A DNA stretch of 64,000 nucleotides, taken from Gammaproteobacteria bacterium (GTDB lineage Bacteria > Pseudomonadota > Gammaproteobacteria > S012-40). The notes beneath the pieces are model-generated. The model was not told the origin of the DNA. It did not search any database and saw only the letters and a list, made by a program, of their open reading frames with translations. Made by a program: the position numbers and the translations under genes. This document shows, one piece after another, positions 46,967-56,313 of this stretch. The number at the start of each line of letters is the position of its first letter. Positions within the stretch are counted from its first letter, which is position 1. The stretch lies in assembly GCA_029881255.1 (NCBI GenBank), contig JAOUMY010000001.1, positions 310,001 through 374,000 on the forward strand. The letters run 5' to 3'.

Positions 46967-48226
46967 TCAGCTAAAAATCGCTTTCAGAATAAAGAAGAAA
47001 GAAATTGCCAGGAAAGCTCCGGCCGGCAACGTTACTATCCACGACATAAAAATGGAACCGACAACCTGGAGATTTACCGCGCTCAAACCACGCGCTAAAC
47101 CGACGCCAAGTACTGCGCCAACTAAGGTGTGAGTCGTGGATATGGGTAATCCCGTGCCAGACGCCAATACTACTGTCGTTGCAGCGGCAAGCGTGGCAGC
47201 AAATCCACGGCTGGGCGTCAAATCAGTGATGCCAGTTCCTACAGTTGCAATCACTTTGCGCCCATACATAGCCAGTCCCAACACGATTCCGACACCGCCG
47301 AGCCCGAGTACCCATAGCGGCATCGCCGACTGCTGAGCTACCTGGCCACCACTCTCAACTATTCCAACAATTGCGGCAACCGGACCGACGGCATTGGCAA
47401 CGTCGTTAGAGCCGTGTGCAAAGGCCATCGCGCAGGCAGTAACCATCATGAGAACGCCGAAAACTTTTTCCACATTGGCGAAGTGAAATTTACGATCTGC
47501 CTGTAGATCTATATCAAGGCGACGAATAAAGAAGACACCGCCGACGCTAACCATTCCACCGATAACCATCGCAATTAAATAATTTTGCTCTAGCGTAGTT
47601 TCAAGACCAACGTGTTTGAGGCCTTTAAACAGCGTAACGAGTGCGACGATAAAGCCGACAAAGAACATATAGACAGGCACATAGCGTTTTGCGTTCTTTA
47701 AGGGGTTATCTGTATCAAGAATGAGTCGTTGTACACTCATAAACAAGAGAAAAGCAATCGTACCCGCTAGCAATGGCGATACTACCCAACTCGCTACGAT
47801 TGAACCAACTTTGGCCCACTTCACTGCCTCAAAACCAATACCGACCGCTGCGAATCCAACGATCGCACCAACAATAGAATGTGTAGTAGAAACCGGCCAC
47901 CCTTTCATAGAAGCAACCAGTAGCCATAGCCCGGCTGCGAGCAGGGAAGCAAGCATCCCGTACACGAGCAACTCAGGTGACGATGACATTAATTCAGAAT
48001 CAACAATACCTTTGCGTATCGTTTTGGTAACCTGACCGCCCGCGAGAAAGGCTCCGAGGAATTCAAAGATCGCAGCGATGATAATCGCCTGTTTGATAGT
48101 CAGTGCACGCGAACCAACCGACGTTCCCATTGCATTTGCGACATCGTTTGCACCTATACCCCAAGCCATGAACAGCCCGAAAACAGCTGCCAGGATTAGA
48201 AAGACGGTTCCATACTCCATCACCAT
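46967..48226 (-). CDS. pitA: PiT-family inorganic phosphate transporter
   Basis: A 419-residue inner-membrane permease with about ten helices in two inverted halves. The duplicated PiT signatures GANDVANAMGTSVGS near 27-41 and HGSNDVANAVGPVAAI near 272-287 are clear, as are the GWPVSTTHSIVGA and GLPISTTHTLVGA repeats. It takes up phosphate driven by the proton gradient. The DUF47/PhoU-like gene lies 12 nt upstream, the normal pairing for PiT systems. GTG/ATG starts at 48226 or 48220 are both possible. Confidence 0.92.
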   Translation of the reverse strand: MVMEYGTVFLILAAVFGLFMAWGIGANDVANAMGTSVGSRALTIKQAIIIAAIFEFLGAFLAGGQVTKTIRKGIVDSELMSSSPELLVYGMLASLLAAGLWLLVASMKGWPVSTTHSIVGAIVGFAAVGIGFEAVKWAKVGSIVASWVVSPLLAGTIAFLLFMSVQRLILDTDNPLKNAKRYVPVYMFFVGFIVALVTLFKGLKHVGLETTLEQNYLIAMVIGGMVSVGGVFFIRRLDIDLQADRKFHFANVEKVFGVLMMVTACAMAFAHGSNDVANAVGPVAAIVGIVESGGQVAQQSAMPLWVLGLGGVGIVLGLAMYGRKVIATVGTGITDLTPSRGFAATLAAATTVVLASGTGLPISTTHTLVGAVLGVGLARGLSAVNLQVVGSIFMSWIVTLPAGAFLAISFFFILKAIFS

Positions 48227-48238
48227 CTTCTTATCCTC

Positions 48239-48916
48239 CTATCTTGCCAACAACAACTGCAAGCGACTGCCTACACGCTGGGATATATCGGCCAGCTCAC
48301 CCGTGCTTTCTATCACTTTATAGAAGAACATAACATCAACCGGCGGGAGCTCTTTTTCCATATCGAATAGCATCGCGCGAACACGTACTTCGATAGCATC
48401 GGTATCCGATTCAATCTCGTCGAGCTTTTTCAGCATATCCTGTACAAACTCAACTTCTTTACCACGAAAACCAGTCTCTACCAGTTCATCGAGTTCGTTG
48501 ACTGTTTGTTCTGCCTGTACGGCAGTGTCCACGCAACGTTGAATGAATTGCAGCAGAATTTCATGCATGGACTCAGGAAATGTCATCTTGCGGCCGACAA
48601 TCAGACCCGCAATATCTTTTGCTGTGTTTGCGATACGATCCTGCATGGCCAGCATCTCAAGCAAATCCCCCCGAGAGACCGGCAGCATAAGACTGTTAGG
48701 CAAATGCATACGCAAGTCTTTTTTCAGCTTGTCCGCTTCTCTTTCCTGTTTGGAAATTCTCTTTTGAACGGAATTAACCTGACGCCGATCACCGGCAATG
48801 ACCGCTTCAAAGAGGCTGATAAGCTCCTTGGCGCAGCCAACGGATTTTTCCATGTGTTGCTGTATGGGTTTGACGGGGGATCGTCCGAATAGACGGTAGA
48901 TATAATGACTGGACAC
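48239..48916 (-). CDS. DUF47 (TIGR00153) PhoU-like protein
   Basis: A 225-residue all-helical cytoplasmic protein. The family regularly sits beside PiT permeases and is thought to regulate them, in analogy to PhoU. Features include KRISKQEREADKLKKDLRMHLPNSLMLPVSRGDLLEML near 68-105 and QDRIANTAKDIAGLI near 108-122, with the E-x-x-D-type metal-binding helices. Start of the DUF47-pit-aroE unit. Confidence 0.9.
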   Translation of the reverse strand: MSSHYIYRLFGRSPVKPIQQHMEKSVGCAKELISLFEAVIAGDRRQVNSVQKRISKQEREADKLKKDLRMHLPNSLMLPVSRGDLLEMLAMQDRIANTAKDIAGLIVGRKMTFPESMHEILLQFIQRCVDTAVQAEQTVNELDELVETGFRGKEVEFVQDMLKKLDEIESDTDAIEVRVRAMLFDMEKELPPVDVMFFYKVIESTGELADISQRVGSRLQLLLAR

Positions 48917-49012
48917 CGATTTGTCCTCTCTATTTCTCTCTCAATTTGCGCGAAGTATAACGAATAATTCACGAAATGAAAGGCCAATTTTTAGAAAACT
49001 GGCAAATTGAGG

Positions 49013-49037
49013 ACGCACCAGCTCAGAGCTGGTGCGT
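49013..49037. terminator. Perfect hairpin downstream of the SH3-protein gene
   Basis: A 12-nt inverted repeat (ACGCACCAGCTC and its complement around one base) lies 8 nt past the stop of the minus-strand gene at 49046. It has a strong stem but no adjacent T-run, so it is a likely transcript-end stabiliser or weak terminator. Confidence 0.5.
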
Positions 49038-49045
49038 ATCGGAAA

Positions 49046-49702
49046 TCATGCCCAGGAGGACTGTTTACGCAGGCGCAACCTTGGGACAATCAGGCCAATT
49101 AGCACGCCGAGAATAATAACGCCAGCGCCTGTCATGAACCAATCGCGATCAGAAGCGCCTTTTAATGATTCGTTTTCGATCTTGAGATCTGCGATCTCTT
49201 TCGCCATCTCAGCATTCTTTGTCCGCAGCTCTTTGTTTTCACGATCGAGCTGAATAGGCCGTGCAGCAGCATCTTGTATTTCGGTGTTTTGTTTTTCCAG
49301 TTTGGAGGCGCGGGATTCCAAAGAACTCCGTTCTTTTTCTGTTTGGCTCAACTCACTTCGAGTGGAATCATATTTCTCTTTTAACTGGTTATAGTCATTT
49401 TGCAGACGGGACAAACGATTATTTGTCGATTCCAATATAATATTAGAGGTTGGATCATCGGTGATAAAACGCTCCTGCACCCAGCCTTCGGTACCGTCCT
49501 CAAGGCGAACCTGCGCATATTGATCGTCCTTCTCCATAAGCTCCATTTTGGTACCGCTTTTGAGCGTCTTGAGAATACGAAAGCTATCACCTTTACCTGT
49601 ACGCAAAGTAATGTATAGCACATCAGATACATAAACCGACTTTGCCTCTGCAACCCCAGCAACGGCAAACAAAAATAAAATAGCAAACCAAGCCTGTTTC
49701 AT
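49046..49702 (-). CDS. TIGR04211-family SH3 and coiled-coil membrane protein
   Basis: A 218-residue protein. The signal peptide ends near AEAK (residue 20), followed by a bacterial SH3 domain (YVSDVLYITLRTGKGDSFRILKTLKSGTKMELME and DDQYAQVRLEDGTEGWVQERFI, about 20-88), a coiled coil (about 95-185) and a C-terminal transmembrane helix (about 190-210). This is the TIGR04211 / YgiM layout. The ATG at 49702 gives a proper signal peptide; the 35-codon upstream extension to 49807 is not family-like. It is probably anchored in the inner membrane with the SH3 domain in the periplasm. Confidence 0.85.
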   Translation of the reverse strand: MKQAWFAILFLFAVAGVAEAKSVYVSDVLYITLRTGKGDSFRILKTLKSGTKMELMEKDDQYAQVRLEDGTEGWVQERFITDDPTSNIILESTNNRLSRLQNDYNQLKEKYDSTRSELSQTEKERSSLESRASKLEKQNTEIQDAAARPIQLDRENKELRTKNAEMAKEIADLKIENESLKGASDRDWFMTGAGVIILGVLIGLIVPRLRLRKQSSWA

Positions 49703-49892
49703 CGTTAAAAACCCTAGCAACTCTTCTTCCTTGCGGATTCCATAATTTGTAGAACGTAACGCTCGAAAAAACAATACCTTAACATAACGACCGTCAAATT
49801 GTCTCAACTGGCACTTGCATACGCGCGAAAGAGGCGCAAAACACGGACGAGTTTACGGCAATGCATAAACCACACCGAATCACGTCGCTTCT

Positions 49893-50702
49893 TTAAAACA
49901 GAAGTTTAAATCCCACCAACAACAAGACCAGGCCCATTATACGCCGCAGGACTAGCGTGCTGAAACGCTTACCGAGCTTCGCGCCCCACCCTGCACAGAG
50001 AGTCGATGCAAGCCCAATCGGAATTGCCGCGGGAAAATACACATAGCCAAACAACAGCGCTGCTTCGTTAGATGAATTCAGAAAAACAAATCCCGCAGAT
50101 CCTGTAATCGCAATGATCAAACCACAGGCGGCAGACGTTCCTATTGCCCGATGAATTCCAAAACCGCGCCAGTTCAGATAAGGCACCGTCATTGTGCCGC
50201 CACCTATTCCCAACATACTCGAAAGACTACCAATACCACTACCGACGGTAAACAACTCCCAAGTTCGACTCACTTCTGGCTTACCTGTGTCGACTGTCGA
50301 ATTAACGACGTTGCGTAACAACTGCAATCCGATAATCAATTCGAAAATACCAAACAGTGTTTCTAATTGGCTACGCGGACTGTGTCCTGCGAGAAAAACA
50401 CCAACAAAACTGCCAACAGCTATGCCAACACCAAGCACAGAGAAAGTTGCCCAGTGTAAATTTTTTTGTTGATAATGTTTCCAGGCTGACGCCATCGCGG
50501 TAGGAATCATCACTACCAAAGATGTCGCGACAGCGACATGCATGCGCTGTTCGTCGGGTATGTCGCTATATGGCAACAGCCACAGCAGTGCAGGTACTAC
50601 GACTATTCCCCCACCCACTCCAAGCAGGCCCGCCAGGATTCCGGCCAGACCACCTACAATCAGGTAGCTGATTATATCAATGCTGGGAAATAACGTTTCC
50701 AG
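49893..50702 (-). CDS. TauE/SafE-family permease with unclear start codon
   Basis: An eight-helix permease of the TauE/SafE (YfcA-like) family, usually tied to export of sulfur-containing anions or other organic anions. The duplicated GVGGG motifs occur at the start (GLLGVGGGIVVVPAL) and near the middle (GIGGGTMTVPYLNWRG). The first standard start (GTG, 50618) would cut the first helix in half. Upstream in-frame codons encode SYLIVGGLAGILAGLLG, the expected helix, but between the stop of the upstream gene (50717-50715) and this helix there is no ATG, GTG or TTG. I extend to a CTG at 50702; ATT at 50681 is another option. It follows the lipoprotein gene directly. Confidence 0.75.
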   Translation of the reverse strand: METLFPSIDIISYLIVGGLAGILAGLLGVGGGIVVVPALLWLLPYSDIPDEQRMHVAVATSLVVMIPTAMASAWKHYQQKNLHWATFSVLGVGIAVGSFVGVFLAGHSPRSQLETLFGIFELIIGLQLLRNVVNSTVDTGKPEVSRTWELFTVGSGIGSLSSMLGIGGGTMTVPYLNWRGFGIHRAIGTSAACGLIIAITGSAGFVFLNSSNEAALLFGYVYFPAAIPIGLASTLCAGWGAKLGKRFSTLVLRRIMGLVLLLVGFKLLF

Positions 50703-50714
50703 GAAAGTTTCCGT

Positions 50715-52142
50715 TTATTGCGAATAAGTCACTGTGTGTGAATATAGCAGGCCGTCAACAAATTCACGATTGAAGAGAAATTTTAGTACGGCTTCCGGTC
50801 CGGTACTGGAAGATTGAGAAACAATATCGCGGTTGATCGAACTGTAATACGCACGGACCTCCCAGGCGTCCAGGGCCGTACCGGCCGCAAAATTCCAACC
50901 TGGAAACCATTTATTGGTAAGTCCTACAACCGGTTCAAGCAGAAAACCGTCCCCCTTACCTTTTGCCTTCACCCAACCTGGCGTAACCAGCACATGCCAC
51001 TCGACCTTGCTTACCTGGATTCCTCCACAACTGGGGCAGGGCACGCTATTGGAAGTCTTGCCCTTGAAAATCCAGTAGTACAAATTTGCATCCCCATAAA
51101 CGCCATCGGTGGTTTTCGTCCAGCTAGCGCTAAGCGTTGTTCCTTCCGGATCGATAAGCGTTGTCGCCGCGGGTTGAGAAATCTCGGCTTGCGCAATATT
51201 CATATCAAGGCTTTTAGTCTTTTTAAATAATTGCACGACCTCGCGCGTAATTCGCCCCTGACTATCCTGCTGCCATGCTTTAGCGACATGCCCCTCTTTC
51301 TTTTTCTCGTACTCACGCGAATCCGAATACATTACATCTAGTGGAAACCCGTAGTACTGGAGATTATTTGTATTACTCTTTGCCAACAATAAAGTGGAGT
51401 TCAATTCACTGCGAAAACTGACGCTAAGCCCCGTACCCTGCCCGAAAGTCAGACCTTGCACGCTAAGACTGGCCGGAGTTGCGACGCCCACTGGCGCGGC
51501 AAGCCCCGCTTGTTGATTTTCAGAAAAGTCCAGATCTCTCCGCGCGGGTGGACGAGCAAGCCTTATTAATTCAAATTTGTGAAACCTTTTGGGCTGGATT
51601 GTCCCGTCCTCTTGCTCTAGTCCAACTATCCCAAGGATGTCGTATAGGCCATCAACATCTTCAAAAGCATAGGCCTCGTAGGCAAGCGTGCCGGAGTTAG
51701 CACCTAATGCCATCCACACTTTTTCCCCTGAGTTCAACGAAACCCCCGAGACTTCGCCATAGACTCCACCGAGCAAAATTGTAGACTCGGCTTTGCGACA
51801 CTGGTGGCGGATGTCCCCTAATTCAGCCACTGTGGCCATATAAAAATACACCTTGTGCGGTGTATCCAGCTTGCTCGACGGACACACAAACATAGCTTCA
51901 TAGGATCGGGATTTATCGTTCGCCAGCAATGACACAAAGTTAGGATTGAAAAGCGTGTTACCGGATACATCGACGCGCCAGTCTTTGTCGCCATCGCGAG
52001 TCGCAAATAAAACGGCATTGCTGCTGATTTGTACGTTTTTGCTGGAGTTTTTGGATGTAGGAGACTCCAAATTCAAGTCGCAAGCGCTCAGAACAAAGGC
52101 GCTAAGAAGAGTCAATAACAACAATATCAGTCTTGAATTCAT
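50715..52142 (-). CDS. Lipoprotein of unknown function
   Basis: A 475-residue exported protein with a clear lipobox LSAC (Cys21). The mature chain is beta-rich with no family I recognise. A CPSCGG pair near 375 could form a disulfide or metal site. The ATG overlaps the hyuA stop by 4 nt and its stop lies just before the TauE permease, so all three are likely co-transcribed. Outer-membrane location is expected from the lipobox, the role is unknown. Confidence 0.72.
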   Translation of the reverse strand: MNSRLILLLLTLLSAFVLSACDLNLESPTSKNSSKNVQISSNAVLFATRDGDKDWRVDVSGNTLFNPNFVSLLANDKSRSYEAMFVCPSSKLDTPHKVYFYMATVAELGDIRHQCRKAESTILLGGVYGEVSGVSLNSGEKVWMALGANSGTLAYEAYAFEDVDGLYDILGIVGLEQEDGTIQPKRFHKFELIRLARPPARRDLDFSENQQAGLAAPVGVATPASLSVQGLTFGQGTGLSVSFRSELNSTLLLAKSNTNNLQYYGFPLDVMYSDSREYEKKKEGHVAKAWQQDSQGRITREVVQLFKKTKSLDMNIAQAEISQPAATTLIDPEGTTLSASWTKTTDGVYGDANLYYWIFKGKTSNSVPCPSCGGIQVSKVEWHVLVTPGWVKAKGKGDGFLLEPVVGLTNKWFPGWNFAAGTALDAWEVRAYYSSINRDIVSQSSSTGPEAVLKFLFNREFVDGLLYSHTVTYSQ

Positions 52143-54130
52143 ATAGACGTTTTCGGCACTCCGCGCGGTTTCTCAAGATATTGCAACATCAGATTACCTG
52201 CTTTATCGACACAACATTGCCACAATGGCGCAATCCAGGCGGTGGCAATTTTTTCCACTATTATCGCTGGGCCATCAATCACTTGCCCCACAGCCAGGTG
52301 ATCTCTTCTATACACCGGAACGGTATTATTCACCCCATAAACCGAACTATAGTCATCTATTTCAGCCCATTTCTTGTTGCTGGGAGTAGGAAAGATGATT
52401 TCTGGCTCCGGGCCTTTAATATGCGTTCGGATATTCAGTAATTCCACCGTTTCTTCCAGCTTATGACCGAATCGTTGCTCATGGGTTGCATGAAACAAGG
52501 CCAGAGTGTCTTCCAGCCCTTCCCAGCTCACCGTCAGGGTATATGACTGCCCTCGATATCGCATATCGACCAGGCGCTGGCAATCCAGCTGGATAGCCTC
52601 CAAACCTTCTGCTACCAACGCTTCTTTCCCAGTACTTTCCAGGCGCTCAAATTCCTTTTCCAGTACTGCCAGGTCCAAATTGCGCGCATTCTGGTTAATG
52701 GTATGCGAGTATTCACGAGCCCTTGGAGACACTAGCATACCTAATGCCGACAGCACGCCACCATTGCTCGGCACCATACCTCGCTTTATCCCCATAAGCT
52801 GAGCTATTTCGCATATATGCAAGCCCCCAGCTCCACCAAAACAGGTCAGCACGTATTGCCTGGGATCCTCTCCGCGCTGTACCGATATCACTCTCAAAGC
52901 CTGCGCCATATGTTCATTGGCAATTCGCAGAATGCCTTCACACAAGGTCTCGACAGTCATATTTGCCGCTTGCGCAAGTCGCTGGGCGGCCTGAATTGCG
53001 GCCTGTATATCCAGGCTCATGGCGCCACCAAGAAAGGCGTCAGCATGCAAGCGACCAAGAATTAGATTCGCATCAGTGACGGTGACGTGCTGACCTCCCT
53101 GACCATAACAGGCTGGGCCAGGGTTCGCGCCGGCCGATTCGGGACCGACCTGTAACATCCCGCCCTCATCCAACCAGGCGATGGACCCCCCACCCGCACC
53201 GATAGTGTGCATATCCACCATAGGTACAGCGACAGGGAAATCACCGATTCGACCCTCGTTGGTCAAACGTATATCACCATCGATCAGCGCGACATCTGTA
53301 GAGGTACCGCCCATATCAAAGGTCAGGAGACGAGTTTCTCCGCTCTGAAGCCCCATATATCTCGCCCCCCTCAGACCACCAGCAGGCCCGGACAAGAGCA
53401 ATTGCACCGCCATACGGCCTGCATAGGAGGCGTCGATCGTCCCCCCGGAACTGCTCATTACCGATAACGAGGCTGAAGTCAGCCCCGCCGCCAGGCGTTG
53501 CAGATATCCCTGCATCAAAGGACCAGTATAGGCATTCAACCAAGTGGCAATACCCCGTTCATACTCGCGATATTCAGGGAGTACTTCCGAAGAACAACAT
53601 ACAAATGCCAGATCTTTAATATGCTCTTTAACGCGCATTTCAAAACGCGGATCGAGAAAGGCGAACAACAAATTGATGGCAACCGCCGCGGGTTTCAGTC
53701 GGATAATTTCGTTGCTGAGATGCTGTAATTGCTCATCAGACATATCCTCTACAAGCTCACCATGAGCACCAATTCTACCTCCACACTCCAAACACAATTC
53801 GTGCGCGACAGGTGAATTCACAGCAGATGGCTGAAGCTGGTAAAGCGATTTTCTGGCTTGGCGACCAATACGTAACACATCTGATAAACCGGTGTTGGCG
53901 ATATAAACCGTACGCACACCTTTGCGCTCCAGAACGGCATTGGTCGCGACTGTGGACCCATGCACAACTGCAAGATCGTCAAAGTCGACACCCAGATCGC
54001 GAACCCCCTGCAATATCGCCACTTCGGGCGCATGCGGAGTAGAGAGCACCTTATGAGTGAATAGCTGTCCCTCGCGCCACAACACGAAATCAGTAAACGT
54101 ACCGCCTGTATCAACACCTAGAATTTTCAC
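52139..54130 (-). CDS. hyuA: Hydantoinase/oxoprolinase family protein, HyuA-type subunit
   Basis: A 663-residue ATPase-fold protein. DTGGTFTDFVLW at 6-17 is the phosphate-binding loop, VVHGSTVATNAVLERKG near 55-71 and LLTFDMGGTSTDVALIDG near 262-279 are diagnostic of HyuA/acetone carboxylase beta-type subunits, and GAGGGSIAWLDEGG near 305-318 follows. Such proteins hydrolyse cyclic imides or 5-oxoproline with ATP, normally together with a HyuB subunit, which is not in the window. The start is GTG at 54130, overlapping the stop of a short interrupted frame upstream. The downstream lipoprotein overlaps its stop. Confidence 0.85.
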   Translation of the reverse strand: MKILGVDTGGTFTDFVLWREGQLFTHKVLSTPHAPEVAILQGVRDLGVDFDDLAVVHGSTVATNAVLERKGVRTVYIANTGLSDVLRIGRQARKSLYQLQPSAVNSPVAHELCLECGGRIGAHGELVEDMSDEQLQHLSNEIIRLKPAAVAINLLFAFLDPRFEMRVKEHIKDLAFVCCSSEVLPEYREYERGIATWLNAYTGPLMQGYLQRLAAGLTSASLSVMSSSGGTIDASYAGRMAVQLLLSGPAGGLRGARYMGLQSGETRLLTFDMGGTSTDVALIDGDIRLTNEGRIGDFPVAVPMVDMHTIGAGGGSIAWLDEGGMLQVGPESAGANPGPACYGQGGQHVTVTDANLILGRLHADAFLGGAMSLDIQAAIQAAQRLAQAANMTVETLCEGILRIANEHMAQALRVISVQRGEDPRQYVLTCFGGAGGLHICEIAQLMGIKRGMVPSNGGVLSALGMLVSPRAREYSHTINQNARNLDLAVLEKEFERLESTGKEALVAEGLEAIQLDCQRLVDMRYRGQSYTLTVSWEGLEDTLALFHATHEQRFGHKLEETVELLNIRTHIKGPEPEIIFPTPSNKKWAEIDDYSSVYGVNNTVPVYRRDHLAVGQVIDGPAIIVEKIATAWIAPLWQCCVDKAGNLMLQYLEKPRGVPKTSI

Positions 54131-54372
54131 GCCTTAGACAACTCTTCCCGGTTACACCCCTTAGCCATTGCAAGATACAAGGCCTTTTGAGCACATTCAA
54201 TCAAAGTTGGCAGCGCCGCCTCCGCACAATGGTTTGATCACACACTGCTTGTGCCGATGTCTGCACCAATACCTGCGGCTTTTCGCAGCACCTTCGCCAT
54301 CATTTGACCTGTATCCGATGACTGACAGCCGTGCGCCGATGTAGCATGAAGAATATCGTGGAATTGTGCCAT
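54127..54372 (-). pseudogene. Interrupted small ORF upstream of hyuA
   Basis: On the minus strand an ATG at 54372 opens a 44-codon frame (MAQFHDILHATSAHG...) ended by TGA at 54240-54238. The same frame continues for 36 more coding-like codons (SNHCAEAALPTLIECAQKAL...) and ends in a TGA overlapping the GTG start of hyuA (GTGA), the usual sign of translational coupling. The frame is also open for 15 codons before the ATG. The simplest reading is a small gene broken by a nonsense change. A UGA recoding event is possible but weak. Family not recognised. Confidence 0.4.
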
Positions 54373-54613
54373 TGTTTGTTCGGCTTCAGAATCCCGCCCT
54401 GACCACCCCTGTCAGAGGTAGATTTTTTTTCATTGAAGCGTAATTTTGTATAGTATTGTAGCGATATTATCCTGATTTTTTACGAAGTGGCTTTACATAA
54501 TATCGGCCTGAAAGCTGCATTGTCGATAACCACCAATTCAATAACACTTGTTTGTAATCGTTTTTGTAAAAACGACTTCCAAAAACTTCAAACGGGAAAA
54601 ATGCCCCAGCAAC

Positions 54614-55555
54614 ATGAGTGATGAGATCTTAATTCGCGCGCAGCAAATCACCCGACGTTATGGCCATATCGTCGCGATCGATAATATCAGTTTCGAGGTG
54701 CGCCGCGGCGAAGTGGTAGGTTTTTTGGGCCCCAATGGCGCGGGCAAATCCACCACGATGAAAATCATTACCGGAAACCTGGCACCGACTTTTGGCAGTG
54801 TTGAAATCAATGGCTACGACATCATCGAGCATCCAAAAGAGGCAAAAGCGGCTCTTGGCTATTTACCCGAAACACCGCCGTTGTATAAGGATTCCACAGT
54901 AAACGAGTACCTGCGCTTCTGCGCCAGACTCAACCACATTCCGCGCCCGCGCATAAAACAAACAATAGATACTGCACGAGAACGTTGCGGTTTAGCCGAT
55001 GTAGGGAAACGCCTGATCGGCTCACTTTCCAAGGGTTACCAGCAAAGAGTGGGAATTGCTCAAGCTATTATTCATTCGCCGTCAGTGGTTATACTTGATG
55101 AGCCCACTGTTGGCCTTGATCCAATTCAAATACGCCAGATTCGTACGTTGATACGCGAATTGGGCAAGGATCACAGTGTTATTTTATCCACGCATATTTT
55201 GCCGGAAGTACAAAGCATATGTGATCGGGTTAAAATCATACACAAAGGTAAAATCGTACTCTCAGAAACCATGCATAGCCTCAATCAGAAAATTCAATCC
55301 TCTCAAACTCTGATTGCGCTTACCTCTCCGCCGCAACACTTCGATGAGCTTACGAAGATTGCAGGCGTAGAGCAGATAGAAACAATCGACCATCAGCATT
55401 ACAAAATTCATCATCACCCCGACCACAACCCGGCAAACGCGATTGTTGCCCTTTCAGTGCAAAACAACTGGGGACTCTATGAGTTGATACCGCACAAAAT
55501 GTCGCTGGAAGATGTTTTTGTCGATATTACTCAGCAGGAAGAGGTACTGGAGTAA
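54614..55555 (+). CDS. ABC-2 transporter ATP-binding protein (GldA-like)
   Basis: A 313-residue ATPase subunit. Walker A GPNGAGKST near 38-46, signature LSKGYQQRVGIAQAI near 137-151, Walker B VVILDEPTVGLDP near 157-169, and a C-terminal region typical of GldA/NosF-type subunits. The ATG at 54614 begins MSDEILIRA; a frame extending to 54548 adds 22 residues that do not fit. The stop overlaps the permease ATG by 1 nt. It energises the membrane subunit next to it. Confidence 0.9.
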   Translation: MSDEILIRAQQITRRYGHIVAIDNISFEVRRGEVVGFLGPNGAGKSTTMKIITGNLAPTFGSVEINGYDIIEHPKEAKAALGYLPETPPLYKDSTVNEYLRFCARLNHIPRPRIKQTIDTARERCGLADVGKRLIGSLSKGYQQRVGIAQAIIHSPSVVILDEPTVGLDPIQIRQIRTLIRELGKDHSVILSTHILPEVQSICDRVKIIHKGKIVLSETMHSLNQKIQSSQTLIALTSPPQHFDELTKIAGVEQIETIDHQHYKIHHHPDHNPANAIVALSVQNNWGLYELIPHKMSLEDVFVDITQQEEVLE

Positions 55556-56304
55556 TGTTTACGATTGCCGCCAGAGAATTCCGCTGCTTGTTTCAAACTC
55601 CCTTAGCCTGGGCAATACTCGCAGTGTGCGAGTTTATCGTGGCCTATTTATTTCTGGGACAAGTCGAACTCTTTTTGCAGCTACAAAGCCAGATGTCGGC
55701 ATTACAGAACTCTCCTGGAGTCACTGAATTTATCGCTGTTCCAACGTTTGCCAATGCCGCTGTGATTATTTTACTCATCATCCCACTATTGACCATGCGT
55801 TTGGTTAGCGAAGAAAGACGCAATCAGACTCTACCACTATTATTCAGCGCGCCGGTCTCTATGCTGGAAATCGTACTCGGTAAATTCCTTGGTGTAATGG
55901 GTTTTCTGGCAGTGTTAGTTTTACTGATTTTACTCTTACCCTTGTCACTATTGTTAGGCAGCGGCCTTGATTTTGGACGTCTATGGGGCGCTTTGTTCGG
56001 CCTCGTTTTGATGATATCCAGTTTCTCTGCACTTGGCCTGTATCTATCAACTCTCTGTCAGCAGCCTTCTTTAGCCGCCGTACTTAGTTTTGGCGCCCTG
56101 GTTTTATTATGGATAGTAGAACTGGCAGGGAATTTTTTCGAGCAGGGGCGCCTGCTTTTTGAATATCTTTCTCTGCTGCAACACTACCAGATGATGCTAC
56201 AAGGCATTTTCCGAAGCAGCGACCTGGTGTATTACTGTTTATTTACCGCTTTATTTCTACTTCTGAGCTACCGTCGGCTGGATGCCGATCGTTTACAACT
56301 ATAG
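55555..56304 (+). CDS. ABC-2 permease (GldF-like)
   Basis: A 249-residue inner-membrane protein with six helices (near 15-35, 65-85, 105-130, 140-165, 170-190, 220-240). The segment LLTMRLVSEERRNQTLPLLFSAPVS near 79-103 is the cytoplasmic coupling region typical of ABC-2 permeases such as GldF. Starts on the last base of the ATPase gene. Confidence 0.88.
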   Translation: MFTIAAREFRCLFQTPLAWAILAVCEFIVAYLFLGQVELFLQLQSQMSALQNSPGVTEFIAVPTFANAAVIILLIIPLLTMRLVSEERRNQTLPLLFSAPVSMLEIVLGKFLGVMGFLAVLVLLILLLPLSLLLGSGLDFGRLWGALFGLVLMISSFSALGLYLSTLCQQPSLAAVLSFGALVLLWIVELAGNFFEQGRLLFEYLSLLQHYQMMLQGIFRSSDLVYYCLFTALFLLLSYRRLDADRLQL

Positions 56305-56313
56305 GGAAATATT

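Noticed and set aside
54238-54240. Selenocysteine codon in the small ORF upstream of hyuA
   Set aside because: The stem after the TGA is short and its loop lacks the usual bacterial SECIS bases; a nonsense change is simpler.
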